The notes under the pieces: generated by a model
Told to the model about the DNA's origin: nothing
The model's database searches: none
The model's input: only the letters and a program-made list of their open reading frames with translations
Program-made: the position numbers and the translations under genes
Shown here: positions 8,774-16,873 of the stretch, piece after piece
Layout: the number at the start of each line of letters is the position of its first letter
How positions within the stretch are numbered: the stretch's first letter is position 1
DNA from: Pseudomonadota bacterium
GTDB taxonomy: Bacteria > Tectomicrobia > Entotheonellia > Entotheonellales > Entotheonellaceae
Direction: 5' to 3'
NCBI GenBank assembly: GCA_005777235.1
Contig: SXND01000208.1
Span: forward strand, 1-40,021
DNA length: 40,021 bases

Positions 8774-9553
8774 ACGCGGTGCACAACACAGCCATACGCC
8801 AAGACACAGCATCACCCCACTGATCACGTGCGGTAAGCGGAAGGGGCCAAGATAGAGATCGTCCGCACGAAAAAGCGACGTAAAGGACCGGACAACGGCG
8901 TAGTACATGAGATACACACCAAACAGTGTGCCAGGAGACCAGGGTTTGGTACGCCAGCGCCACAGCCACACGAATCCCAAGAGATTCAGCACCAGCTCAT
9001 AGAGCATGACGGGATGGAGTGGCACAGGCCCAAACTCACGCCCAGCAATACTGCTCGCAGGGAAGGTGACGCCCAGCCAATCCGGGCCATCGCGTAACCA
9101 TGCCGGGAGCAGAGGGGAATGCAGCGGATACCCATGGGCATCACCGTTCATAAAATTGCCGAAACGTCCAAACGCATGCCCCAAACTCGCGGCGGGAGCC
9201 AGCATGTCGCACAGAGTCCCTAGCGATAGGCCCGTGGCCCTGGCAAACCACCAGGCACCGATGACACCGCCAATCAGGCCACCGTGAATCGCCATGCCGC
9301 CTTCCCACACGGCCAAAATCTTCCAGGGATGCGCCCCGTAATAGCCCCATTTGAAGAGCACATAATACAGCCGCCCGCCGATCAAGCCCCCGACAAACAC
9401 ATAAAAGGCCAGATCGACCATACGTTCTGGCAGCAGGCCACGACGTTCGGCCTCCGTACGTAGCAACCAGATCCCCATCAACAAAGCCGCGACATACATC
9501 AAGCCATAGAAACGAATGGCAATCGGGCCCACTTGCAACAAAATAGGATGCAC
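8744..9553 (-). CDS. lgt: Prolipoprotein diacylglyceryl transferase
   Basis: Lgt moves diacylglycerol from phosphatidylglycerol onto the lipobox Cys of prolipoproteins in the inner membrane, the first step of lipoprotein maturation. The 269-residue product begins HPILLQVGPIAIRFYGLMY, the family N-terminus, and carries HGGLIGG and the signature GRFGNFMNGDAHG (about residues 128-140) whose Arg and Asn are essential in characterised enzymes. About seven membrane helices are evident. The frame is open a further 111 codons upstream, but that part is Cys/Ser/Arg-rich and non-conserved; the GTG at 9553, with GGAGGG just ahead, is the proper start. It is convergent with the fused permease and last in the ribF-to-lgt series of minus-strand genes. 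Confidence 0.95.
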   Translation of the reverse strand: MHPILLQVGPIAIRFYGLMYVAALLMGIWLLRTEAERRGLLPERMVDLAFYVFVGGLIGGRLYYVLFKWGYYGAHPWKILAVWEGGMAIHGGLIGGVIGAWWFARATGLSLGTLCDMLAPAASLGHAFGRFGNFMNGDAHGYPLHSPLLPAWLRDGPDWLGVTFPASSIAGREFGPVPLHPVMLYELVLNLLGFVWLWRWRTKPWSPGTLFGVYLMYYAVVRSFTSLFRADDLYLGPFRLPHVISGVMLCLGVWLCCAPRSRTTVSTER

Positions 9554-9656
9554 ACGCCCCTCCAGCTCTCCACAGTGGGAGGTCTGCTTGCTGTGACGTA
9601 GGCCCTGTCCCGCAAGACGCGCCGTCCTCAGCCCGCCACCGGAACCCCAGACCGCT

Positions 9657-10634
9657 CTACCTTTCTGCACAACTCCGGCGATGCTCGGCGAGCTTGGCCT
9701 GCAGGTGCTGTAGCAGCATAGGCACCACCATGTGGTCGTCCATAGTTGACAGGTTGACCCAATGTAAAGCAGGCATTTTCCGGAACCAAGTGAGCTGCCG
9801 CTTCGCGAGCTGCCAGGTGGCGTGCTGAATACGACACACCGTCTCTGGCCATGCCAGCTCACCAGCCAGGTAGGCCAGGAGCTCACGGTATCCTAGGCTT
9901 TGCAGGGCTCCACTCTGCCGTCGATACCCCTGGGCCAGGAGCCCTTGGATCTCGGCGACCCAGCCCGCCGCGAGCATGGCCTCGGTGCGGGCCACAATAC
10001 GCCCCTGTAAGTCTGCGCGCTCCCGCGTCAGCGCCACACCAATGTAGGGCCACAATGGGGCGTGTTGCTGATGACGCTGGCAATGCACCGAGAAGGGTTC
10101 ACCCGTGAGATACGTCACTTCGAGGGCGCGGACCAGTCGGAGGCGGTCGTTGGGATGATAGGAGGCGGCAGTGACGGGATCAACGCACTGGAGACGCCTA
10201 TGCAGCGCTGGTGTGCCATGCTGCGCCGCATAGGCATACAAGACACGGCGTAAGGGTCCATAGGCCGCAGGCACAGGCATCAGTCCATACAGGAGCGCCT
10301 GCGCGTAGAGCCCGCTCCCCGCCACGACGAGGATGCGCTTGCCGCGCTGTTGGAGCGCCGTCAGCACGGGGTGCGCCGCCATGACGAATTGGGCGGCATT
10401 CGTGGCCTGGTCAGGCCTGAGCACGTCAAGTAAATGATGCCGCACCTGCGCCTGTTCCGCCCTGCTTGGCTTCGCTGTGCCTATATTCATGTCCTGATAA
10501 ATCTGGCGGGAATCGACACTGACAATCTCGGCCCCCAGAGCTTCGGCAAGCGGGAGAGAAAGAGCCGTTTTCCCCACCGCTGTAGGACCAACCAGAAGAA
10601 TCAACGGCTCTTGCATGGAGGATATAACCTGCAT
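9657..10634 (-). CDS. miaA: tRNA dimethylallyltransferase
   Basis: MiaA transfers the dimethylallyl group to A37 of tRNAs that read UNN codons. The 325-residue protein has Walker A GPTAVGKT at residues 16-23, the SVDSRQIYQDMNIGTAKP stretch that contacts substrate, GGSGLY-like GSGLYAQALLYG, RLVRALEV, the SLGYRELLAYL segment and the family's QLAKRQLTWFRK tRNA-binding signature. Length is normal. Two ATGs (10634 and 10616) are possible, and neither has a good ribosome site; the gene begins 10 bp after the upstream HU/IHF gene, so translational coupling is likely. The hfq gene that often follows miaA is absent; lgt follows instead. Confidence 0.95.
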   Translation of the reverse strand: MQVISSMQEPLILLVGPTAVGKTALSLPLAEALGAEIVSVDSRQIYQDMNIGTAKPSRAEQAQVRHHLLDVLRPDQATNAAQFVMAAHPVLTALQQRGKRILVVAGSGLYAQALLYGLMPVPAAYGPLRRVLYAYAAQHGTPALHRRLQCVDPVTAASYHPNDRLRLVRALEVTYLTGEPFSVHCQRHQQHAPLWPYIGVALTRERADLQGRIVARTEAMLAAGWVAEIQGLLAQGYRRQSGALQSLGYRELLAYLAGELAWPETVCRIQHATWQLAKRQLTWFRKMPALHWVNLSTMDDHMVVPMLLQHLQAKLAEHRRSCAER

Positions 10635-10643
10635 GGCGGGTGA

Positions 10644-10919
10644 CTAATCGTCAACCATCTCGCGGAGTTCTTTGCCCGCCTTGAAAAAGGGCACGCGCTT
10701 GGCTGGGATCTGGACGGTATCACCCGTTTTCGGATTGCGTCCTTCACGGGGATTGCGGTCCCGGATACGAAAACTGCCAAAACCCCGCAGTTCAACCTTG
10801 CCTCCTGCGTTCAGGGCTTCCGTAATACAATTGAGCAGAATGTTCACCACCGTCTCAGTCTGCTTTTTGGTCAATTGAATCTTATCAGCAACTCTCTCAA
10901 CGAGCTCTGCTTTTGTCAT
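10644..10919 (-). CDS. HU/IHF-family DNA-binding protein (probably IHF-type)
   Basis: A 91-residue histone-like DNA-bending protein. It starts MTKAELVERVADKIQLTKKQ, contains the core VELRGFGSFRIRDR, and the beta-arm RNPREGRNPKTGDTVQIPAK that inserts its conserved Pro into the minor groove. Such proteins organise the nucleoid and assist replication, recombination and promoter architecture. The ATG at 10919 is chosen over upstream codons because AGGAG lies about 10 bases ahead and the family N-terminus begins there. Its position directly after rpsA mirrors the rpsA-ihfB order of E. coli, which favours an IHF-beta-type role. HU and IHF cannot be separated with confidence by sequence inspection, so no symbol is assigned. 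Confidence 0.92.
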   Translation of the reverse strand: MTKAELVERVADKIQLTKKQTETVVNILLNCITEALNAGGKVELRGFGSFRIRDRNPREGRNPKTGDTVQIPAKRVPFFKAGKELREMVDD

Positions 10920-10981
10920 GCATCGAGATCTCCTGAAGGAGGGAGCCGTCGCACAGCGCCCGAACAAGAAAAAGAGCTTGT

Positions 10982-11010
10982 AGCGTACTGCCAGCCTCCA
11001 GGCTTGTCAA
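10982..11010 (-). promoter_or_regulatory. Sigma70-type promoter for the HU/IHF gene
   Basis: On the minus strand a perfect -35 TTGACA (11005-11010) is followed after 17 bp by TACGCT (10982-10987) as a weak -10. Transcription would start near 10975, about 55 nt before the ATG. It lies in the 249-bp gap between rpsA and the HU/IHF gene, so this gene and miaA/lgt could be expressed independently of rpsA. Confidence 0.5.
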
Positions 11011-11168
11011 GCATATCTCTTATTTTTTGCGCTCGTGGGCTTCGTCACCGAACCCAGGACAGCAGCGGCCGACGTGCGGTCCACTCTGTAGGTTCGTCAT
11101 CAGCAACCTCATCAGACTGCAGCCCGCCCGCCTGAAGCGATGGCAGGGCAGGCCGCAGCTCACTGGTG

Positions 11169-12980
11169 TTAGGCTTCCGCGTCGTTTTTCCGTGCCGCCT
11201 CGGCCTCGGCCTCGGCCTCAGCCTCAGCTTCCACTAACGCCGAGCGCAACGTCGCCATGCCCTCAGGCGCCGTATCCCCGAGGGTCACGGTGTCATCATC
11301 CTGACCATTGGCATCCCGGAGATCCTGACGCTCATTCCCTTCGATAAATGCCCGCACGCTCAGACCGATCTTGCGCGTCTCGACATCAATCTTGATGATC
11401 TTCGCTTCCAGCTCCTGGTTGACGCTGGCCACCTCTTCGGGGTCGTTCACCTTTTCGCGGCTCAGCTCGGACAGGTGGATGAGTCCTTCCACACCGTCTT
11501 CCAACTCGGCAAAGGCGCCAAAATTGGTCACTTTCACCACTTTCACGCGGACGTCTTGGCCCACCTGGTATTTCGTCTGGACCTGGGTCCACGGATCGAG
11601 TTCCATTTGCTTCAAGCCCAGGGACAGGCGCTCATTGTCTTTATCCACATTGAGCACAACTGCCTGGACCTTCTGGCCCTTCTTGAGGATTTCCGAGGGG
11701 TGCTTCACGCGCTGCGTCCACGACATGTCGGAAATATGGATGAGCCCGTCGATGCCCTCTTCTAAAGCGATAAAGGCGCCAAAATCAGTCAGATTCCGCA
11801 CCTTGCCCTCGACCTCACTCCCCACCGGATAGCGCTCATCGACGGTGGTCCATGGATTCGGCTCAATTTGCTTCATGCCGAGAGAGATGCGCTTCTTATC
11901 CTTGTCTACGCTCAACACCACCGCCTCAATGGTATCGCCAATGTTGACGATTTTCGAGGGATGGCGTGTCCGGCGTGCCCAGGACATTTGCGACACGTGT
12001 ACCAAACCTTCGATGCCTTCTTCTAATTCCACGAAGGCCCCATAATCGGTGATGCTGACGACCTTGCCGGAGACCCGCGATGTCTCGGGATATTTCTCCG
12101 CCACGTCCATCCAGGGATCGGGGGTCATCTGTTTCAGCCCCAGTGAGACACGCTCGTGTTCCTGGTCAAACTTCAGGACCATGACGCGCACCTGATCGCC
12201 AATAGCAAAGAGCTCCGACGGATGGCTGACCCGACCCCAAGACATATCGGTGATGTGCAGTAACCCATCAATACCACCGAGGTCGATGAACGCCCCGTAT
12301 TCGGTGATGTTCTTCACCATGCCCTCAATAATCTGGCCTTCCGCGAGGGAAGAGAGGGTCTCTTCTTTGGCGCGTTGACGTTCTTCTTCCAGCAGCACAC
12401 GCCGTGACAAGACGATATTGCCCCGTCGCTTATTGAGTTTGATGATCCGCATGTTCAGGCGCTCGCCGATGAGCTTATCCAGATTGCGCACGGGCCGGAG
12501 GTCAATCTGCGAGCCGGGCAAGAACGCCTTCAAGCCGATATCCACCGTCAAGCCGCCCTTAATGCGCGCAATCACCACCCCATCGACGACATCATTGTTA
12601 TCGTACTTCTTACTGATATCGTCCCAAATTTTAATGCGGTTGGCTTTTTCCTTGGAGAGGATGACCTGGCCTTCCCCATCCTCTTTCTGCTCCAGGAGGA
12701 CGTCCACCTCTTCGCCCACTTGCAGGTAGCGCCCCTGGTCAGGGAACTCATCGAGATCGATCATGCCTTCGGATTTATACCCAACGTCCACGAGCACAGA
12801 GTCGCGCCCAATATGCACTATGCGACCGCGGACGATTTCCCCTTCTTGGATATGCTTCAAACTCTCGGCGTAGAGCAGTTCCATCTCTTCGCGAGAGGTA
12901 ACATCTTCAAAGGTAATAGCCTGTGCAGTACCTGATGCTACCGGTTCCAGCACTTCTTGCTGCCCCATATTGTCAGTCAT
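11169..12980 (-). CDS. rpsA: 30S ribosomal protein S1
   Basis: S1 binds mRNA on the 30S platform and helps load structured messages. The 603-residue product contains six S1 OB-fold repeats. The first two are divergent (about residues 47-115 and 130-198); the four following are close to each other and carry the family pattern with GAF, the IDGLLHI-type strand and the closing SLGLKQM (about 215-285, 300-372, 387-458, 474-545). A non-conserved acidic tail ends in an Ala-Glu repeat. Six domains match the classical Gram-negative S1. The ATG at 12980 has AGGAGG upstream. It sits 86 bp downstream of cmk, a widely conserved pairing. Confidence 0.97.
   Translation of the reverse strand: MTDNMGQQEVLEPVASGTAQAITFEDVTSREEMELLYAESLKHIQEGEIVRGRIVHIGRDSVLVDVGYKSEGMIDLDEFPDQGRYLQVGEEVDVLLEQKEDGEGQVILSKEKANRIKIWDDISKKYDNNDVVDGVVIARIKGGLTVDIGLKAFLPGSQIDLRPVRNLDKLIGERLNMRIIKLNKRRGNIVLSRRVLLEEERQRAKEETLSSLAEGQIIEGMVKNITEYGAFIDLGGIDGLLHITDMSWGRVSHPSELFAIGDQVRVMVLKFDQEHERVSLGLKQMTPDPWMDVAEKYPETSRVSGKVVSITDYGAFVELEEGIEGLVHVSQMSWARRTRHPSKIVNIGDTIEAVVLSVDKDKKRISLGMKQIEPNPWTTVDERYPVGSEVEGKVRNLTDFGAFIALEEGIDGLIHISDMSWTQRVKHPSEILKKGQKVQAVVLNVDKDNERLSLGLKQMELDPWTQVQTKYQVGQDVRVKVVKVTNFGAFAELEDGVEGLIHLSELSREKVNDPEEVASVNQELEAKIIKIDVETRKIGLSVRAFIEGNERQDLRDANGQDDDTVTLGDTAPEGMATLRSALVEAEAEAEAEAEAARKNDAEA
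11197..11226. repeat. Hexanucleotide tandem repeat in the 3' end of rpsA
   Basis: Five consecutive copies of GCCTCR (three GCCTCG, then two GCCTCA) encode an Ala-Glu dipeptide run in the S1 C-terminal tail. Copy-number change would keep the reading frame and only lengthen or shorten the tail. Confidence 0.85.
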
Positions 12981-13066
12981 GGAAATTCCAACCTCCTGTT
13001 TACGCCTCTAGAGCAAGCCTGCCTGGGCCGGCTCCTCCCGCCTTCACCCTAGGTGCCCTGTCTAGG

Positions 13067-13765
13067 CTATCCCCCCTCGCCGTCTAGCACACGGTGAATC
13101 TCTGATAGCATAGTCTGGACAACTTCGTCAACTGTCAAATCTGTGGTATCAATGCGCTGCGCATCCGCCGCTTGGACTAATGGGGCTGTTGGACGTCCCT
13201 GATCTTGCCGATCGCGTGTGGCCATCGCCTCGAGAATGTGCCGGGAGAGGGCCGGGGTCTCTCCCGGCGGCGTCTCCTGGAGCCGCCGCTGGCCGCGCAC
13301 CGCGAGCGAGGCATCAAGAAAAAATTTCACCTGTGCCTCCGGGAAGACCACTGTCCCGATGTCCCGTCCTTCCATCACCACATTGGCCGGTGCCCCCACA
13401 CGCTGTAGCTGGGCGGTGATGAGCGCACGGACGCCGGGCAAGAGAGCCACCGCAGACGCCGCTCGTCCGGCGGCCTCACCCCGTAAATCCGACGTTACAC
13501 ATGCGTCTGCCACCCACATATGGAAGATCCCAGCCTCAAACGTCGCCCGCAGAGGCGTGTGTGCCAAGCAGGCCATCACCGCCGCGGCATCCTCCACGGG
13601 CACACCCCGCGCGTGCATCAGCCATCCCACTGCCCGATAGAAGGCGCCAGAATCGACGTACTGATACCCCAGATGCTGGGCCACTTTCCGGGCTACCGTA
13701 CTTTTCCCTGCCCCAGAAGGCCCATCAATAGCGATGACTATGCGCGTTCCCGGTTCAAGCACCAT
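13067..13765 (-). CDS. cmk: Cytidylate kinase
   Basis: Cmk phosphorylates CMP and dCMP with ATP, feeding RNA and DNA synthesis. The 232-residue protein has Walker A GPSGAGKS at residues 15-22, the nucleotide-binding YVDSGAFYRAVGW segment, and EGRDIGTVVFP, all family signatures, and ends with the usual helical lid and base region. The ATG at 13765 has GGACGGAG immediately before it. It is followed by rpsA and preceded 45 bp upstream by ribF. Assignment is secure. Confidence 0.96.
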   Translation of the reverse strand: MVLEPGTRIVIAIDGPSGAGKSTVARKVAQHLGYQYVDSGAFYRAVGWLMHARGVPVEDAAAVMACLAHTPLRATFEAGIFHMWVADACVTSDLRGEAAGRAASAVALLPGVRALITAQLQRVGAPANVVMEGRDIGTVVFPEAQVKFFLDASLAVRGQRRLQETPPGETPALSRHILEAMATRDRQDQGRPTAPLVQAADAQRIDTTDLTVDEVVQTMLSEIHRVLDGEGG

Positions 13766-13810
13766 ACGCTCCGTCCACTGCCCTGCGTGCCGCGTGCCGT
13801 GGCGCGCCTC

Positions 13811-14755
13811 TCACGGCGCTAGGGTCGCCATCTGGGTATGTACGACGCGGGCCTGCTGCGCGTCGGCAGCGATTTGTGCCACCAGCTCATCCACCGAAGC
13901 GAATGTGCGCTCATCACGGAGCCGCTGCACAAATTCTACCCGCACCAGCGCCCCATACATATCAGCCTCAACGTCGAAGAGATGGGCCTCAACGCTGAGC
14001 GTCTGGTTGCTAAACGTCGGATTGTATCCTACATTGGCCACGCCTGGATAGAGGCGAGAGGCCCACTCGACTCGCACGGCATACACCCCTGGATACGGTA
14101 TCACGGTATTGAGGGAGCGCACATTGGCGGTGGGGAACCCCAACGCTGTCCCCCGTCGAAAACCTTCGACCACAGGTCCGGTGATCGCATAATACCGTCC
14201 AAGCAAACGCGCCGCTTGTTCCACATGCCCTTTGAGGAGGAGACGGCGGATGTTGGAACTGCTTACCACGGTGTCATCCTGCAGAATGGGCGGCACGACC
14301 GTGACCTGGTAGTTGCCGTGCGTGGCTTGTTCTTGCAGTAACGCTACTGTGCCGGCCCGACGATGTCCAAAACGAAAATCGTGCCCGACCACCACTTCAT
14401 GAATCCCAAGCCGTTGACACAGGACATCATGCACAAACGCCAGCGGATCCTGGCGTGCAAACTCCTCCGTAAAAGGAATGCACAACCCCACCGCTATGCC
14501 GAGTGCGGCAATGAGCTGGATCTTCTGGTCATAAGTCGTCAGGAGTGGCGGGGCTTTCTCCGGGGCCAACACCTGCAGGGGATGCGGCTCAAAGGTAAAG
14601 ACCATGCTCGTGCCAGCCAGGTCACGGGCGCGGGTGATGACATGCTGAAAAATCGCCTGATGCCCACGATGCACCCCGTCAAAGTTCCCAAGCGCCAGGA
14701 TTGGCTTCGGATAGGCATTCGGCTGCACAGTGGCAAGCTGCTCGACAATCTGCAT
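13811..14755 (-). CDS. ribF: Bifunctional riboflavin kinase/FAD synthetase
   Basis: RibF makes FMN from riboflavin and then FAD from FMN plus ATP. The 314-residue protein begins with an adenylyltransferase domain: GNFDGVHRGH at residues 23-32 is the nucleotide-binding HxGH-type motif, followed by FTFEPHP and the VVGHDFRFGHRRAG segment. The C-terminal riboflavin kinase domain starts near residue 180 with RGTALGFPTANV and ends with the GVYAVRV and YGALVRVEFVQRLRDE strands. The ATG at 14755 is chosen because AGGA lies seven bases upstream; the frame extends seven codons to a TTG. It heads the minus-strand ribF-cmk-rpsA series. The region upstream is mobile-element debris. Confidence 0.95.
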   Translation of the reverse strand: MQIVEQLATVQPNAYPKPILALGNFDGVHRGHQAIFQHVITRARDLAGTSMVFTFEPHPLQVLAPEKAPPLLTTYDQKIQLIAALGIAVGLCIPFTEEFARQDPLAFVHDVLCQRLGIHEVVVGHDFRFGHRRAGTVALLQEQATHGNYQVTVVPPILQDDTVVSSSNIRRLLLKGHVEQAARLLGRYYAITGPVVEGFRRGTALGFPTANVRSLNTVIPYPGVYAVRVEWASRLYPGVANVGYNPTFSNQTLSVEAHLFDVEADMYGALVRVEFVQRLRDERTFASVDELVAQIAADAQQARVVHTQMATLAP

Positions 14756-14790
14756 AACGATCCTGTGATAGAACAACCTGGGGACTCAGG

Positions 14791-14818
14791 CACGCGCGTG
14801 ATTTCACGCGCGTGATTT
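14791..14818. repeat. 14-bp perfect tandem duplication with internal palindrome
   Basis: CACGCGCGTGATTT occurs twice head to tail (14791-14804 and 14805-14818). Each copy contains the perfect palindrome CACGCGCGTG. It lies 36 bp upstream of the ribF start, so it could be an operator-like site or simply the edge of the adjacent mobile-element relic. Confidence 0.8.
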
Positions 14819-14880
14819 GGTGGGGTGTAGCGACCATTCCCCACGGCTCCAGCCGAGGGCTTCTAGGGACAAGTCCCAGA
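14791..14880 (-). mobile_element. IS200/IS605-like right-end remnant with omega-RNA-type hairpin
   Basis: Read on the minus strand, a GGGAC/GTCCC inverted repeat is followed by GAAGCCCTCGGCT, a two-base turn and AGCCGTGGGG (14839-14863). This hairpin layout at the 3' end resembles the right ends of many IS200/IS605 elements, where it forms the end of the TnpB guide RNA. The distal side carries a perfect 14-bp tandem duplication, CACGCGCGTGATTT, at 14791-14818. No TnpA or TnpB coding sequence survives, so this is a relic. The call rests on pattern memory, not a search. Confidence 0.4.
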
Positions 14881-15193
14881 GATTGTTGCCCTAATCTCGC
14901 GCAAGAGTGTAACTGCCTCGACAAGAAAGTGCAACGCTGGGCCTGCCGACGCCGGCAACCGCGGCCGATCTCTCTGGCACGGTGCAGGCGTTTGACGGCG
15001 ATGGTGCTCCCAACGCGAGGGGCCGCGCTTGGAAAAACGCGCTTGACATCAGCCCTGGTGACCAGTACAACACAGCGCTATTCCGTCGAGGTGCCCTACG
15101 TGTGATCCAGTCGTCTATCCTGCTGTGACTGCGAGACCAGTAGCGATACGTGAGGCCCCATGACCAGTGCTTAGGAAGAAATGAAAGGGGGCT

Positions 15194-16843
15194 ATGAAGA
15201 CACATCGCCGTCTCGGCGCCTGCGAGTGGCCTACGCGGGCCACACTGTCCACGGTGCAATTCGTGCTCCTCGCAAGCCTCGTCTGGGGGTATGTTCTCGT
15301 GCCGGTGGCTACCGCCCAAACGCCACAGCGTGAAATGCTCCTGACGTTGCGTGAAGCCACAGCGCTGGCCCTGCAAAGCAATCTAGACATTCAGATCGCC
15401 GGGTTGAATCCTCTCATCCGCGCCGCCCAGGTGAGCGAACGCGAGGGCATCTTTGATCTCACAGGCCGGGCGACGTTGCGTGCTTCTGATGCGCGTCTCC
15501 TCGACACCGCGACTGCGGTGCTCAATCGTGTTAACGATCGGCTCGTGGGACAAGACGACGTCCAAGAACAGCGCTTAACCGTTGGGATCTCCAAGCTCAT
15601 CCCCTCGGGTGCTACCTACGATGCGGAAATCGCGGAGTCCCACTTAAAAACCGGACGTCGCACCACCCAGACAGAACTCAAAGCGAACCGAGCCGGCAAA
15701 ACGCTGGGCTTTCCCTTTGACTTCCGTCCTTCTAGCGAATTGTACACTACCGAAGCGACGCTGCGTGCCACCCAACCGCTGTTGCGCAATTTTGGTTCTG
15801 AGGTGACCAAGACGCAAATTCTGCTGGCCCAGAACAATCTGGCCATCTCGAAAGAAGATTTCCGGCGCCAAATCATTGTCATCACCTCCCGCGTCCAACA
15901 GGCGTACTGGGATTTAGTCTTTCGACGGCAGGATTTAGAAGTGCAGCTCCGGCAACTCGTCTTAGCACGCCAACTCCTCGACCAGATCCGCAAACAGGTG
16001 GCCGTTGGTACCCTGGCACCGCTCGACGTTTTACAAGCGGAAACGACGATCGCCCGGACCGAAGAACGTATCTTGGTCGCGAACAATGCCTTGCGGGCCG
16101 CCGAAGATCGCCTCAAACGGGTCATGAACGTGAGCTTAGTCGGTGCCCAGGCTGATGTCGTGATTCTGCCCGCCGATACCCCGATGTATATCGCCCCGAC
16201 CTTAAATCAGGACGAAGAAATTCGCCAGGCACTCGACCAGCGTTCCGATCTCGTGCAGGCCAAACTCGCACTCGAAAGTCAGCATATCAGTCTGGTCTTT
16301 GACAAGAATCAGTTACTCCCGACGCTGGATATGGACGCCAGTCTACGCTTCAATGGGATTGACGATCGACTGCTGGGTGGGGTGGGAGAAATCGATCCGA
16401 CGAAACGCTATCGCTGGGATATCGGCGTGACCTTCCGCTACCCGCTGGAAAATCGGCAAGCCAAGGGGCGCGTCCAACAAGCGCAGCTCGCCATCCGCCA
16501 GCAGATGGTCCGCATCAAAGACCTGGAGGAAAATGTCATTGCCGACGTCCGGAACGCCGTGCGGGACGTCCTCACCAATTCGCAACGCGTGCAGGCTTCC
16601 CGCGTCTCCAACCGTCTGGCACAGAAACAGCTTGAGGCGGAAAAAAAGAAACTCCAGGTGGGCCTGGCGACGGTGTTTACGACGTTGCAATTTCAGGATG
16701 TCCTGGCGGTACAACAGTCCAACGAAATCAACGCTGTGACCGAATTTCTCAAAGCCCAAGTGCGCTTGGAAGAAGCGAAGAGCACGTTACTCCAAACCTA
16801 CAACATCGTCCTGGATGCCGATGGCCCACGTTTGCAGCCCTAA
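15194..16843 (+). CDS. TolC-family outer-membrane efflux channel protein
   Basis: An outer-membrane factor that in its family forms the trimeric channel for type I secretion or RND/ABC efflux. The 549-residue protein has a signal sequence with a hydrophobic core near residues 21-40 and a likely cleavage after VATA. Two long repeated helical/strand halves follow: LREATALALQSNLDIQ opens the first and the IRQALDQRSDLVQAKLALE segment the second. The helical pieces with YWDLVFRRQDLEV and RKQVAVGTLAPLDVLQAE are typical of the family. An AAAGGGGG ribosome site precedes the ATG at 15194. No membrane-fusion protein or pump gene is adjacent, so the substrate is unknown. It is convergent with the LptF-like gene, 30 bp away. 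Confidence 0.88.
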   Translation: MKTHRRLGACEWPTRATLSTVQFVLLASLVWGYVLVPVATAQTPQREMLLTLREATALALQSNLDIQIAGLNPLIRAAQVSEREGIFDLTGRATLRASDARLLDTATAVLNRVNDRLVGQDDVQEQRLTVGISKLIPSGATYDAEIAESHLKTGRRTTQTELKANRAGKTLGFPFDFRPSSELYTTEATLRATQPLLRNFGSEVTKTQILLAQNNLAISKEDFRRQIIVITSRVQQAYWDLVFRRQDLEVQLRQLVLARQLLDQIRKQVAVGTLAPLDVLQAETTIARTEERILVANNALRAAEDRLKRVMNVSLVGAQADVVILPADTPMYIAPTLNQDEEIRQALDQRSDLVQAKLALESQHISLVFDKNQLLPTLDMDASLRFNGIDDRLLGGVGEIDPTKRYRWDIGVTFRYPLENRQAKGRVQQAQLAIRQQMVRIKDLEENVIADVRNAVRDVLTNSQRVQASRVSNRLAQKQLEAEKKKLQVGLATVFTTLQFQDVLAVQQSNEINAVTEFLKAQVRLEEAKSTLLQTYNIVLDADGPRLQP

Positions 16844-16873
16844 TCCCGCATCCATCTCTCCGCGCTGACGGCC

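Larger units (their letters stand above)
14777..15193. other. Gene-free interval with mobile-element debris
   Basis: These 417 bases between the divergent ribF and tolC-like genes hold no intact gene. The left part is the hairpin-rich remnant described separately. To its right, a plus-strand frame at 14913-15126 lacks a usual start codon but has gene-like composition (peptide containing SGTVQAFDGDGAPNARG); I do not recognise it and treat it as the tail of a lost gene. No clear sigma70 promoter for the tolC-like gene could be picked by eye. Confidence 0.5.

Noticed and set aside
9554..9886. 111-codon N-terminal extension of Lgt
   Set aside because: It overlaps the 3' end of miaA, is Cys/Ser-rich and unconserved; the family start and a ribosome site are at 9553.
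14891..15376. 161-codon minus-strand frame across the debris region
   Set aside because: Half of it is antisense to the tolC-like gene. It lacks TnpB zinc-finger or catalytic motifs, so it is not called as a transposase.
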